From: Myxococcales bacterium
Lineage (GTDB): Bacteria > Myxococcota > UBA727 > VGSZ01
Assembly: GCA_023248635.1 (NCBI GenBank)
Contig: JAHFED010000055.1
Span: forward strand, 1 to 42,990
Direction: 5' to 3'
Length of the DNA stretch: 42,990 bases
Positions within the stretch are counted from its first letter, which is position 1; each line of letters opens with the position of its first letter. Positions 15,942 through 24,927 of the stretch are shown piece by piece. The position numbers and the translations under genes are program-made. A model generated the notes under the pieces. It had not been told where the DNA came from, did not search any database, and saw only the letters and a program-made list of their open reading frames with translations.

Positions 15942-17965
15942 GACTGAATCGCGGGCGGCTGGCGCAGCGCCGGGTGCTTGCGCGCGACGAGAAAGAGGAC
16001 GACGCCGGCGACGACGACGACCAAGCTTTGGGCCCCCGCCAAAGAGACCGCGATGAGGCCAAAGACCACGCACAATGCACCCAGCACCTGGATGGCCCGG
16101 CGTCCCCACTGGCGGTGGGAGAGCGCACCCACCGACACCAGGAGCCCGCTGATGGTCAGTAGCATCGATTTAGTAGACAGTGCTTCGTCGATGCTTCCGA
16201 TGTTCAACCACTGCCCCATACCGCCAAGCACCGCCGCAGCACCCATGAAGCCCAACACCAATGTCGTCGCTCCTTTGGGGCGGGCCAGGAGATCGCGCCC
16301 CCCGACCATCGCCGTGAACCAGCACCCGAGGGTGAAGAGCAAAGAGAGGTAAGCCAGCCAGTCGCCGAGCTTCAGATACAGAGTGTCAATATTCTTCAAC
16401 GGCACATTATCGACGACCAAATTCTCCTCATAGAGGCCGGTCTTTTTATGCATGCCGCCATGCACATCGACCCAGGCCGAGATGCCGGTGTTGGTCGAGC
16501 GGGCCACGGGACGCCCCGTCTCTGCGGCCCGCAGCGCGTACATGAGGAGGTGTTGGCTCGCCATGCCGCTGACGCCGTACCAGCGATCGTCGGTGAGGTT
16601 CGCGAAGAAGGTGGCCCCGTTGTTGGCCAAGGCGCGCGACACCTCAGGGAACACGCCCTCGTAGCAAACGGTGATGCCAATGCGGAGCCGCTGCTTCCCC
16701 CGCGTGGCGGCGCCGTCGACGTCGACGTCGATGGGCTGCAAGTGGTTCCCAGGCGTCGTAGTTCCCAGGGGAATGAACTGGCGCACGATGGCACCGAAGG
16801 GCCAAGGGACGTATTCGCCGAAGGGCACCAGGTGGGTCTTGTCGAAACGACCATGGACCTTGAGGTCTTGGTCGACGACGAAGCCGGAGTTGTGCCGCAC
16901 CGGGTGCATCTTGCCGTCGTCGCCGCGCTCTTTGCCGACGGTCACGACGCCGACGACGCTGGCCTGCGGGGGCTGCATCCCTTCGGGCACCAGCTTCACG
17001 TTGCTCAGGTCTTTGAGCTCACGGTTGAGACCGCGGGTGGGGAAGGAACCTTCGGGCCAGAGGATCATCTCGGCGCCCTGCTCGAGAGCCGAACGCTCGA
17101 GCTCGTGGAAGCGCTCGAGGATGTTGGCCTTGGGCTCGTGGGTCAGATCGGCGAGGCCTTCGTTGACGTTGGGCTGCAGCAGCGCGACCTTCACGCTGGG
17201 TCCGCCGAGCACATCGTCTTGCAAGCGCACGGCACCAAAGCCGCCCCACAATGCGAGAGAGGCGAGGACGACGACGAGGGGCCGGCGATCGAAGCGTTGG
17301 CCGCACCACCACGCGCTCAGCACGCTCGCCAGGCACGCGTTCACCAAGCCCGCCCCAAAGGTAAGCCCGGTGAGTCCGACGACGCTGGCGGCCTGCAGGA
17401 ACACCGGCACGGTGGCAAAGGAATGGCCGATCGATCCCCAGGGAAAGCCGCCGACGGGTCCGAGGTTTCGCAGCAGCTCGACGGCGGCGAGGGCCGGCGG
17501 AAAAGTGACCCACAGCGGCCAGCCAAAGAAGCGCGCCGTGATGCGAGAGACAGCGAAGGCGGCGGCGACGTAGGCCCCGATGGCCGAGGTCAGCAACAAG
17601 AGGGTGGGCACCGCCACGAGCAGGGGCAGGCCGCCGTAGACGTGGATGGTGGTGATCAGCCACTGGACGATGACGCAGAAGGCGACGAGCCAAGTCACGA
17701 AGCCAACGGCGTAGGCGCGCTTGGGTCCCACGCCGTCGATGGCGACGAGGGCTGGCACCAGGCCAACCAGGGCCAACAGACCCGTCAGGCCGCTGCCGTC
17801 GAGGGGAGTCTTGCCGGTCAGGCTCTCGACGACGATGGGCTGACTCAGACCCACCAGCAGGCCCGAGAGCAGGGCCAGCAAAGGCCAGGGCGGCAGAGCC
17901 CGCAGCGCAGGCGGCAAAGCAGGGGACGCGGCACTGGGGGCGGTCGCTGAGGTCTCGACGGACAT
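15938..17965 (-). CDS. lnt: Apolipoprotein N-acyltransferase with extra C-terminal membrane region
   Basis: Lnt transfers a third acyl chain from phospholipid to the N-terminal cysteine of lipoproteins in the inner membrane, needed for sorting of the lipoproteins seen in this window. The 675-residue protein has an N-terminal multi-span region (~25-245), then a periplasmic nitrilase domain with the Glu-Lys-Cys triad: WPEGSFP (Glu305), RFDKTHLVPFGEYVP (Lys376) and CYEGVFPE (Cys434). The family usually ends after one more helix (here DTLYLKLGDWLAYLSLL, ~528-545) at about 500-550 residues; this one carries ~120 more residues with three to four further hydrophobic segments. A short glycosyltransferase-like gene overlaps its stop. 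Confidence 0.93.
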   Translation of the reverse strand: MSVETSATAPSAASPALPPALRALPPWPLLALLSGLLVGLSQPIVVESLTGKTPLDGSGLTGLLALVGLVPALVAIDGVGPKRAYAVGFVTWLVAFCVIVQWLITTIHVYGGLPLLVAVPTLLLLTSAIGAYVAAAFAVSRITARFFGWPLWVTFPPALAAVELLRNLGPVGGFPWGSIGHSFATVPVFLQAASVVGLTGLTFGAGLVNACLASVLSAWWCGQRFDRRPLVVVLASLALWGGFGAVRLQDDVLGGPSVKVALLQPNVNEGLADLTHEPKANILERFHELERSALEQGAEMILWPEGSFPTRGLNRELKDLSNVKLVPEGMQPPQASVVGVVTVGKERGDDGKMHPVRHNSGFVVDQDLKVHGRFDKTHLVPFGEYVPWPFGAIVRQFIPLGTTTPGNHLQPIDVDVDGAATRGKQRLRIGITVCYEGVFPEVSRALANNGATFFANLTDDRWYGVSGMASQHLLMYALRAAETGRPVARSTNTGISAWVDVHGGMHKKTGLYEENLVVDNVPLKNIDTLYLKLGDWLAYLSLLFTLGCWFTAMVGGRDLLARPKGATTLVLGFMGAAAVLGGMGQWLNIGSIDEALSTKSMLLTISGLLVSVGALSHRQWGRRAIQVLGALCVVFGLIAVSLAGAQSLVVVVAGVVLFLVARKHPALRQPPAIQS

Positions 17966-18132
17966 GGCCCAGACCTATCCTGTCGACGTCGTCGCGTCAC
18001 GACCCGCGGCGGATCCCCGGGTCGCTTTGGGTCGCTCCTAGAGAGCCGAACCGCTAACGGGAAGCCGCCATCAGGTTGGCGACGGCTGCCGCGGAAGCGT
18101 GCAGCGACACAGAAACGACCCTGCGCGACCGC

Positions 18133-20355
18133 TCAGCGAATGCTGATGAGCCGCGCCGCGAGGGGGACCTCGACAGCAGCGACGACGACGTTGCGGTCTT
18201 CGAGGTCGAGCCGCCGCTGCACCACTGGGGTTGCGACACCGTCAATGGCCGCGCGCGTGAAGCCGGGGGGAACCCTCACCTCGATGGTGCGCTGGTGCGG
18301 TTGAAAGCCAGCGTCGTCGATCGAAAAACCCAGCACTAGCTCACCGTCGTCGTCAACGGCGTCGACATGGAGCTCCCAGGGGGCAGCAGTGCTGGTGCCG
18401 TCTTCGAGCAACAGCGACGAAGCTTGCTTTTGGATCGATGGCGCCAACAGCTCCAAAGCCAAGGCGCTGCGCAGGGTGTCGGCGGCGTTTTTACCGGCCG
18501 CCGCGAAGAAAAAAGGCACGCCGCCGCGCACGAACAGGGGGGGCTCACCCAAGGGAGCGTCGACGTCGACGACGCCGCCGTTGGCGAAGCAGTGCACCTG
18601 GGCGTTGCGCAGCTCGATCCACGATCCCGGGGGCAGCCACAGCGATCTCTTTCTCGCTCCCCGCTCGAGCACGGGCGCAAAGAGCAGGTCTTGCCCGACC
18701 AACACTTGGGTCGCTGCCAAGGCCGCGTGTTCCGCAGGCACCTCGTGGTGCAGCCAGAGGGGACGCAGGAGCGGCAGCCCGGTCGACGACGCGGCGCGGG
18801 CCAGCTTCAACAGCAAAGGCAACAGGCGGTAGCGACGACGCAAGATGCGTCGCGACAGCGTGGTCACCTCATCTGAAAAGCTCCAGGGCTCCTGCCGGGG
18901 TCCATAGAGCACCGAGTGCACGCGGCAGAAGGGCATGAGCGCGCCCAGCTCGAGCCAGCGAACGAAGAGCTCCGACGAGGGCTTGGTCTTGACGATGCCG
19001 TATTTGCCGCGGCGGCCGCCGAAGCCGCCGACGTCGGCGCCGCTCAGGGGCACCCCGCTGAGGCCGAGGTGCACGATCATGTACAGCCCCTCGCGCAGCT
19101 GTTCCCACGAGGAGAAATTGTCGCCCGTCCACAGCGCCGCATGCCGCTGGATTCCGACGAAGCCCGAGCGCGACAACACGAAAGAGCGCTCGGCAGGACG
19201 CGCCGCCGCCAACGCCGTCGTCGTCGCCGCTGCCATCTCGTTGGCGTAGAGATTGCGCTTGGCGGCGTGGCTGCCGTCGCTGTGCACGATGTCTTCGGCC
19301 AGGGGATCGTAGACGATCCCGACCTTCAAGACTGGATCGTTCATATCGTTCCAGAATCCGGCCACACCCGCATCGAGCAAGACACTGTGAAAGCGCGACC
19401 ACGCCGCAGAAACGCCCTCTTTGGCGAAGTCGGGAAATACCGTCGCACCCGGCCATACTTTGCCGACGTAGGTCTGTCCTTGCCGGGTCTTGAGGCATCC
19501 ATCGAGCCGCAGAAGCTCATCGTGGGGAAGGGCCGCGCCCACCGCCACGCCGGGATCGATGATGGCCATGGTGCGCACGCCGGCCGCCTCGAGACGTTGG
19601 TGCATCAACTTGGGCTCGGGAAAGCGCTCTGGATGCCAGCTGAATACCTGATATTCATCCATATAGTGAATATCAAGATGAACGACATCCAACGGGATTT
19701 CTTCCTTGCGGAAGCGGGCGACGACGGCTTCGACTTCGGCAGCGGTGCGGTAGCTCCAGCGCGATTGGTGAAAGCCCAGCGCCCAGGCCGGCGGCACGAA
19801 GCTGCGTCCCGTGAGGGCAGCGATGTCGGCGAGGATCTCCTGCGGCGATCCCGAAAAAACCACGACGTCGGCCACGGCCTCTGGGGGCCCGCGCAAGGTG
19901 ACGTTCTCGGGCGAAACGACGACGTCGAGCGGCAAAGCGGTCAGCACCAACACCGCGAAGGTCTCAGAGGTGCCCCGCACCCAAAAGAGCGGGAACGATG
20001 CGTAGAGCGCGCCGTCGATGCCGTAGAAAATCGTGTCGCGGTTCATCAGACGCAGACGCTGGCCCTTGCGCGTTGGGGCTCCCACGGCCCCCGCGCCAAA
20101 GCCCAGCACTTGATCACCGGGCTCGAGGGCGACGTCGACGACCAGAGGCCGAGACAGCAGCCGCAGCCGCGCCAACGCCGGCGACGACTTCGGTGGGAGG
20201 CGACCGACGATCCAAGACGGCGTCGGCGGAGCCAGGGCTGCGGCGAAAAAACGGGAAAGAGCCACCAGCGGTCTGTAGCCCAGGAAGGAATGCCGGCTCC
20301 ACAGGAATGAACCCTCCGCCCGTTGCCTTCTGCCTGAGCCTTTGACGGCGCGCAC
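18133..20355 (-). CDS. Glycoside hydrolase family 31 enzyme (alpha-glucosidase type)
   Basis: This 740-residue protein has GH31 signatures: an N-terminal beta region ending in FVPPAWALGFHQSRWSYR (~190), LDVVHLDIHYMD, the nucleophile motif GFWNDMNDP (around 337), and RHAALWTGDNFSSW, where the Asp is the acid/base (around 410). SGADVGGFGG and the 'RHEPW'-like YGPRQEPWSF follow. C-terminal beta domains complete the fold. GH31 enzymes release glucose (or xylose, sulfoquinovose) from alpha-linked glycans by a retaining mechanism. No signal peptide is evident, so it is probably cytoplasmic and may work on storage glycans. The start is uncertain: the ATG at 20355 lies only 24 bases from a divergent gene, and a GTG near 20260 is an alternative. 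Confidence 0.9.
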   Translation of the reverse strand: MRAVKGSGRRQRAEGSFLWSRHSFLGYRPLVALSRFFAAALAPPTPSWIVGRLPPKSSPALARLRLLSRPLVVDVALEPGDQVLGFGAGAVGAPTRKGQRLRLMNRDTIFYGIDGALYASFPLFWVRGTSETFAVLVLTALPLDVVVSPENVTLRGPPEAVADVVVFSGSPQEILADIAALTGRSFVPPAWALGFHQSRWSYRTAAEVEAVVARFRKEEIPLDVVHLDIHYMDEYQVFSWHPERFPEPKLMHQRLEAAGVRTMAIIDPGVAVGAALPHDELLRLDGCLKTRQGQTYVGKVWPGATVFPDFAKEGVSAAWSRFHSVLLDAGVAGFWNDMNDPVLKVGIVYDPLAEDIVHSDGSHAAKRNLYANEMAAATTTALAAARPAERSFVLSRSGFVGIQRHAALWTGDNFSSWEQLREGLYMIVHLGLSGVPLSGADVGGFGGRRGKYGIVKTKPSSELFVRWLELGALMPFCRVHSVLYGPRQEPWSFSDEVTTLSRRILRRRYRLLPLLLKLARAASSTGLPLLRPLWLHHEVPAEHAALAATQVLVGQDLLFAPVLERGARKRSLWLPPGSWIELRNAQVHCFANGGVVDVDAPLGEPPLFVRGGVPFFFAAAGKNAADTLRSALALELLAPSIQKQASSLLLEDGTSTAAPWELHVDAVDDDGELVLGFSIDDAGFQPHQRTIEVRVPPGFTRAAIDGVATPVVQRRLDLEDRNVVVAAVEVPLAARLISIR

Positions 20356-20379
20356 ACGACGACCGGGAGTTCATTGGCC

Positions 20380-21033
20380 ATGCTGCGGTTCATGAAGGTC
20401 CTCGCTCGCTGGTCCGTCCTGCCAGCCGTCGTCGTCGTCGCCGTCGGGGGCGCAGCTGTGCAGTCCGCGCTATCGCAGCCACCGGTCGGCTGCCGCACGG
20501 CCATCGCCTACCGCGACAACGTTCCGCTCGAGCAGCAGTTGGGAACCTGGGCCTGGACCCTGCCCTGGCTCGAGCTCAGCTATGACGAGGTCGAAACCTT
20601 CACGGCAACGGGCGGCAACAACAAAAGGGCCGAGCTGATCGAGGCCCTCGCCGAGGCCGACGACGACGCCTGCGAGGTCGATCTCTACTTCTTCGCCCAC
20701 GGCGCCGACTACGTCTCGTGGATCGAGCGAGCACCCCAGGTCCCCCGGCTGCGCCTCGTCTACGACACCGGGGCAGGCGACGCCCGTCAGGGTCCGCGCT
20801 GGATGAAAGCCGGAGCCAGCGCCTTCGTCGGCCACGGCGGCGACAACTTCGCCCCGGTGTTCTTCGCCTTCTTCCTGCCGGCGTGGATCACCGGATCCAA
20901 CGTCGACGACGCCATCGCCAGCGCCAACCGCAAGACCCTGGCCGTGCTCGAGCGACTTGGCATCGACGCCGACGGCCGGTTGTGGCGGGGCACCGAAGCC
21001 ATCGGCTACGGCAACCTCACGCGCACGCGCTGA
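20380..21033 (+). CDS. Membrane-anchored or secreted protein, possibly an inactive caspase-fold hydrolase
   Basis: This protein of about 217 residues has an N-terminal hydrophobic signal/anchor (SVLPAVVVVAVGGAAVQSALS). The body has the outline of a caspase/CHAT-like fold: VDLYFFAHGAD (His at the usual end of a strand), LRLVYDTGAGDARQG where active relatives would carry a catalytic Cys near this turn, then GASAFVGHGGDNFAPVFFAFFLPAW and an IASANRKTLAVLERLG helix. No Cys is present in the TGAG turn, so peptidase activity is doubtful. A TTG at 20374 and ATG at 20392 are other possible starts; GGGAG at 20364-20368 fits the TTG best by spacing. The fold assignment is my inference. Confidence 0.6.
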   Translation: MLRFMKVLARWSVLPAVVVVAVGGAAVQSALSQPPVGCRTAIAYRDNVPLEQQLGTWAWTLPWLELSYDEVETFTATGGNNKRAELIEALAEADDDACEVDLYFFAHGADYVSWIERAPQVPRLRLVYDTGAGDARQGPRWMKAGASAFVGHGGDNFAPVFFAFFLPAWITGSNVDDAIASANRKTLAVLERLGIDADGRLWRGTEAIGYGNLTRTR

Positions 21034-21091
21034 CCAGTTCCCTTGCGACCGGCCTTGCCGGACGCCCGGGACGTCAGGCACTGTCGGCGCC

Positions 21092-21652
21092 ATGAATCCC
21101 CTGCACGATCTCACCCCCGGACGCGGTGCCCCCCGCGTCGTCGACGCCTTCATCGAGATCAACAAGGGCGGTCGCGTGAAATACGAGGTCGACAAGGAGA
21201 GCGGCCTGCTGCGGGCCAGCCGCGTGCTTTATGGCGCCATTCACTATCCAGCGAACTATGGATTCATCCCCCGCACCCTCGACGACGACGGCGACGCCCT
21301 CGACATCCTCGTGTTCGCCCAAGACGACATCCAACCGGGCTGCATCGTTTCGGCGCGGGTGATTGGCGTGATGCCCATGGTCGATCAGGGCGAGACCGAC
21401 GACAAGATCATCGGCGTCATGGTCGGCGATCCTGCCTTCGAGGTGGTGCGTTCCCTCGACGACCTGCTGCCCTTCCGCATGAACGAGATCATGCGTTTCT
21501 TCGGCGACTACAAAGCGCTGGAGGAAAAAGAGGTGCGGGTCGCTGCTCCTCTGGGCACCGACGAAGCCATCCGCGTCGTCGAGAAATGCTGCGCTGCCTA
21601 CGACGCCAAATACGCACCCGCCGCCACCAGCGCGAAGGTCGGACGCGCCTAG
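21092..21652 (+). CDS. ppa: Inorganic pyrophosphatase, family I
   Basis: This soluble enzyme hydrolyses pyrophosphate to phosphate, pulling biosynthetic reactions forward. The 186-residue length is typical of bacterial family I. The signature metal-binding motif D-G-D-x-x-D is present (Asp66, Asp68 and Asp71 in DDDGDALDILV), along with IEINKGGRVKYEVDKESG, YPANYGFIPRTL, and the metal ligands in DDKIIGV further on. The ATG at 21092 gives the expected N-terminus; a longer upstream frame is not coding. Its stop is three bases before the next gene, so ppa and the microcompartment-domain gene form a pair. Confidence 0.95.
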   Translation: MNPLHDLTPGRGAPRVVDAFIEINKGGRVKYEVDKESGLLRASRVLYGAIHYPANYGFIPRTLDDDGDALDILVFAQDDIQPGCIVSARVIGVMPMVDQGETDDKIIGVMVGDPAFEVVRSLDDLLPFRMNEIMRFFGDYKALEEKEVRVAAPLGTDEAIRVVEKCCAAYDAKYAPAATSAKVGRA

Positions 21653-21655
21653 GCG

Positions 21656-22213
21656 ATGCCGCTTTCGGCGCTCCAGGCCCTGGCAGTGATCGAAACCTCC
21701 TCGATCGCCCGCGGCTTCGTCGTGCTCGACGCCGTCGTGAAGAAGGCACCGGTCACAGTGAAGGTGGCGCGACCTGTCTCCCCCGGACGCTTCCTGCTGG
21801 TCTTTGGCGGCGACGTTGCTTCGACCTTGGAGAGCATCGAAGAGGCCCGGAGCATCGCCGGCAGCGACGTCGTCGACGAGCTCTTCTTGTCCGGCGTGCA
21901 CCACGCGCTCTTGCCCGCCATCGACCGGGCCATCGTCGCAGAGCCGGGAGAGGCCATCGGCATCGTCGAGACGTCCACGGTGTCCGCCGCGATCCTGGCC
22001 GCCGACGCCGCCCTCAAAGCCACGGCCGTCGCGGTCTTGCGCCTGCATCTGGCGCTGGGCGTCGGCGGCAAGGGATGGTTCACCCTGGCCGGTCCGCTCG
22101 GCGACGTTGAGGCGGCCCTCGAAGCGGTCAAGCAGACGGCGAAACCCGATCGCCTGATCGCCGTTGAGCTCATCGCCCGACCCCATGCCGAAGTGCGCGG
22201 CTTCCTGAGCTGA
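21656..22213 (+). CDS. Tandem BMC-domain protein (BMC-T type, lone)
   Basis: This 185-residue protein contains two bacterial microcompartment (BMC) domains in a row. The first (~8-90) reads ALAVIETSSIARGFVVLDAV, then VKVARPVSPGRFLLVFGGD, with a linker GVHHALLPAI like the H-x-x-L-L-P-A-I of BMC-T shell proteins. The second (~100-180) reads EAIGIVETSTVSAAILAADA, then GVGGKGWFTLAGPLGDVEAA. BMC-T proteins form pseudohexameric trimers in shell facets and may have central pores or metal sites. No Cys for an iron-sulfur site is present. No other shell gene, pentameric vertex protein or encapsulated enzyme is in the window. It starts three bases after the ppa stop. Confidence 0.85.
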   Translation: MPLSALQALAVIETSSIARGFVVLDAVVKKAPVTVKVARPVSPGRFLLVFGGDVASTLESIEEARSIAGSDVVDELFLSGVHHALLPAIDRAIVAEPGEAIGIVETSTVSAAILAADAALKATAVAVLRLHLALGVGGKGWFTLAGPLGDVEAALEAVKQTAKPDRLIAVELIARPHAEVRGFLS

Positions 22214-22225
22214 TGACGGAGCTGA

Positions 22226-24310
22226 CTACGACGTCGTGATCGGCTCGGCCTTTTTCTGCGGCAGCACGAACTCCCAGGGCCTGCGCACGAAGCGTCCGAA
22301 CACGGCAGCCACCAAGAGGCGGAAGACCCTACCGTCGACGTCGCGGGCGCGCAGGGCGACGGCCAGCGCCAGCGCAAAGCTCACGGTGAAGTTCATGAGC
22401 GCGATGCCCCCCAGCCCGGCGACGGCCCACCCCAACTCGGCGCTCTCGAGGTGTCCAGCACCGAGCTCCGACAACGCGGCCAACACCACCGAGCCCGTCG
22501 CCAAGGTGACGTGCCGGATGTCCAGCGGCAGACCAAAGAAGGTGCTGACGACGGGTGTCAGGCCCAAGACCATTCCGAAAAAGACGCTGCCGAAGGCCCC
22601 GGCCCCGTGTTTGTCGACGACGCTGGCCAGCTTGTTGGCCGCGCCCACGCCCAGGACCCCGCGGATGCGTCGGTTGGTGGCGAGAGCCTCGGGCAGTCGG
22701 CGGTAGCGCACCCAGTTGTCGCACCAACCACCAGCCACCGAGGAGCTCCACAAGAAGACGCCGGTGAGCGCCGCGAAGAAGACCGAGCCGGAATGCCACA
22801 GGTGATGGGCCTGCAGCACATGGTCGGCGTCGTGGTCGTCGAGGAAGGGCTTGCCGCGCACCCCGAGGATCGCAAAATGCAGCGCGATGCTGACTGGGAT
22901 GATGGCGCCGATGTTGCCGCCGATCGCCGCCACCTGGGTCCGGGCGGTGCGGGCGATCAGCTCGACCAGACGATGCACGCCCGAGCGCCCGTGTTCATCG
23001 AGCGCACCTGCCAACGTCGCTGCGGTCATCGACGGCTGCTTCGTCGCCAGCGTCATGTGCAGGACCTGCATGAGCAGGAACGCGCCCGCATAGTTCAACG
23101 AGGCAGCGAGGCCCGAGAAAAAGGGCGGCAGCTTCCACCAAATGAGCAAGAACTTCACGGTGGCCACGAAGGCCATGAAGGCTCCACCGGCCGCCGCTGA
23201 TCGCCACATGGCGCGGTACTCCGACGACGACGACGCGATGTAGTGCTCGCCGGTGGAGCCCGTGGCCTCGACGATGCGGCGCGCCAGCAGCCTCGTGTTG
23301 TCGGCGAACAGGCCCCGCAGGCTCGTGTCGGATTCGCCGGCGTCGAGCAGCTCCTTCACGCTCTGCACGGCGACGGCGGCGCGGGCGTCGGCGCCGGGAT
23401 CGACGAGGGTGAGCAGGCGCTCGAGGCGGATCAGCTGACGATCAGCGAGGTCGAGGCGAAAGACCAGATCGACGCTCACCGATCCCGACAAGAGAGTGGC
23501 GTGGATCTTCTGCAGCTCCGCTCGACAACGACGCAGACACGTTTGGGCCCCGCCGATGCGGTGGCGCCCCTGGCCCCCCGGCCCGAGGGCGGCGAATCCC
23601 CCCTCGTCGCTGGGGCGTCGTTCGAGCACGAGATCGCACCAGCGCGGGAGATCGAGGAAGGGAGAATCCGCCAATCCGCCCTCGGCCCCGCGCGGGCGCA
23701 TGTCGACGGCGACACCCAGGTGAGCGACCCGCACCGCCAGCACCGAGATGGCGTCGCGCACGTCGCCGCCGGCCTTTGCCAGGCCCGACTCGAGCGTGGG
23801 GCTGTGCAGCTCGAGCAAGGCAAAGAGGTCGACGACGACGCCGGCGGGGGCGCTCTGCAGAAAGCGTCGTGCGGCCAGCCCGCGCCGCAGCACCAACGCC
23901 AGGTCGCTGTCGTCGGCGGGACTCGGCAGGGTTTTTCTCGCGATCCGATCGAAGAGCTCGGAGAAAAGTCGCGCCTCTCCCGGCAACCCGGTGCGCGCGA
24001 AGAAATCCAGCGCGCTCGCGTGCAACAAGACGGCGCCGACGACGTCACCCAGCGCTTTGGCGTCGTCGTGGTAGCGGGCGAGGTGCTGCCTGAGCGCCCA
24101 CAAGCGCGCGGCACCCGAGTGGCTGGCGACGGGTGCGGTGGCGGGCACAGCGAGCAGGGCGGGATCGTTCAGCCAGGCGATGAGCGGAGCGAGGTGCTCT
24201 ACGCGTTCATCGTCGGCAGCAAGGAGCCCGGCCCGCACGCGGCCGAGGGCGGCGCGCAGAGCATTGAACTCGCTTGTGGGCAGTGGCCTGGAAGCGGGGT
24301 CGTCGGCCAT
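22226..24310 (-). CDS. COG4389/SpecificRecomb family membrane protein ('site-specific recombinase' Gcr-like)
   Basis: This 694-residue protein has a soluble, helical N-terminal half (~1-370) and a C-terminal half with about six membrane segments. The stretch FLLIWWKLPPFFSGLAASLN followed by YAGAFLLMQVLHMTLATKQP and SMTAATLAG is the hallmark of the family labelled 'site-specific recombinase' (COG4389, Gcr). That label comes from early annotation; the protein is a membrane protein without any tyrosine- or serine-recombinase active site. The function is unknown. It converges with the BMC-domain gene (12 bases between stops) and starts 88 bases from the divergent small secreted protein gene. Confidence 0.85.
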   Translation of the reverse strand: MADDPASRPLPTSEFNALRAALGRVRAGLLAADDERVEHLAPLIAWLNDPALLAVPATAPVASHSGAARLWALRQHLARYHDDAKALGDVVGAVLLHASALDFFARTGLPGEARLFSELFDRIARKTLPSPADDSDLALVLRRGLAARRFLQSAPAGVVVDLFALLELHSPTLESGLAKAGGDVRDAISVLAVRVAHLGVAVDMRPRGAEGGLADSPFLDLPRWCDLVLERRPSDEGGFAALGPGGQGRHRIGGAQTCLRRCRAELQKIHATLLSGSVSVDLVFRLDLADRQLIRLERLLTLVDPGADARAAVAVQSVKELLDAGESDTSLRGLFADNTRLLARRIVEATGSTGEHYIASSSSEYRAMWRSAAAGGAFMAFVATVKFLLIWWKLPPFFSGLAASLNYAGAFLLMQVLHMTLATKQPSMTAATLAGALDEHGRSGVHRLVELIARTARTQVAAIGGNIGAIIPVSIALHFAILGVRGKPFLDDHDADHVLQAHHLWHSGSVFFAALTGVFLWSSSVAGGWCDNWVRYRRLPEALATNRRIRGVLGVGAANKLASVVDKHGAGAFGSVFFGMVLGLTPVVSTFFGLPLDIRHVTLATGSVVLAALSELGAGHLESAELGWAVAGLGGIALMNFTVSFALALAVALRARDVDGRVFRLLVAAVFGRFVRRPWEFVLPQKKAEPITTS

Positions 24311-24398
24311 CGTGCCCGAGCCTGTCAGCGACGACGACGACGAACAACGGGGACCTGGGTCACCGGCGGCCCGGTCGACGGCAAGCTACAGTCCCGCG

Positions 24399-24914
24399 AT
24401 GCGCCACCGCCCAAGCAAAGCCCTCTGTCATCGCCTGTCGACGGCGCTCATCTTTGCGCTTGGCGTCGTCGCCAGCATCGCGAGCACGGGTCCTGCCGCC
24501 GACCTTTCGGGCGCCAGCGACGAACAGACCGTGGTCCTCAACGGCGACAATCCCAGCGCCGTCTTCGGCGCCCTCGCCACCCTCCGGGCGCCCGACGCCA
24601 CCACCACCGGCGGCGAAGTGGGCCTGAACGTCGCCGTCGACGGCGCTGACGGCAGCCTGGTCTACACGCTGCGCAGCGAGACCACGGGTGAACAAACCAC
24701 CGGCGACATCGTCGACGCCCAGGCTCAGGGCTCAGCCCGCATCGGCATCGACGCCTTTGGCAACTGCGGCGACGGTTGCACCGACGAGTTGACCATCGAG
24801 TTCGAGCGCACCGATGAAGCGCTGGACGGCGACCTCGAGGTCACCTTTTCTCTCGACGCCTTCGCCACCACCGCTGCCGAAGCCACCGGCGACATCGAGC
24901 TCGTCATCGAATGA
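24399..24914 (+). CDS. Small secreted hypothetical protein
   Basis: This 171-residue protein has an N-terminal basic region and hydrophobic core (STALIFALGVVASIASTGPA) that look like a signal peptide. The mature part is acidic and rich in Thr, Ala, Asp and Gly, with beta-like alternation (LVYTLRSETTGEQTT; ELTIEFERTDEALDGDLEV) and a single close cysteine pair (GNCGDGCTDE). It is probably an all-beta secreted or periplasmic protein. No family is recognised. It ends 13 bases from the aglZ-like gene's stop (convergent), so it is not part of the motility operon. Confidence 0.6.
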   Translation: MRHRPSKALCHRLSTALIFALGVVASIASTGPAADLSGASDEQTVVLNGDNPSAVFGALATLRAPDATTTGGEVGLNVAVDGADGSLVYTLRSETTGEQTTGDIVDAQAQGSARIGIDAFGNCGDGCTDELTIEFERTDEALDGDLEVTFSLDAFATTAAEATGDIELVIE

Positions 24915-24927
24915 CGCGCCCGCTGGC

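Noticed and set aside
18001-18023. Hairpin GACCCG/CGGGTC after the GH31 gene
   Set aside because: It has a six-base stem with an 11-base loop and lies more than 100 bases past the stop; too weak to call a terminator in GC-rich DNA.
22226-24310. Mobile element because of the name 'site-specific recombinase'
   Set aside because: The family is a membrane protein without recombinase active-site residues, and there are no inverted ends, target duplications or other transfer genes nearby.
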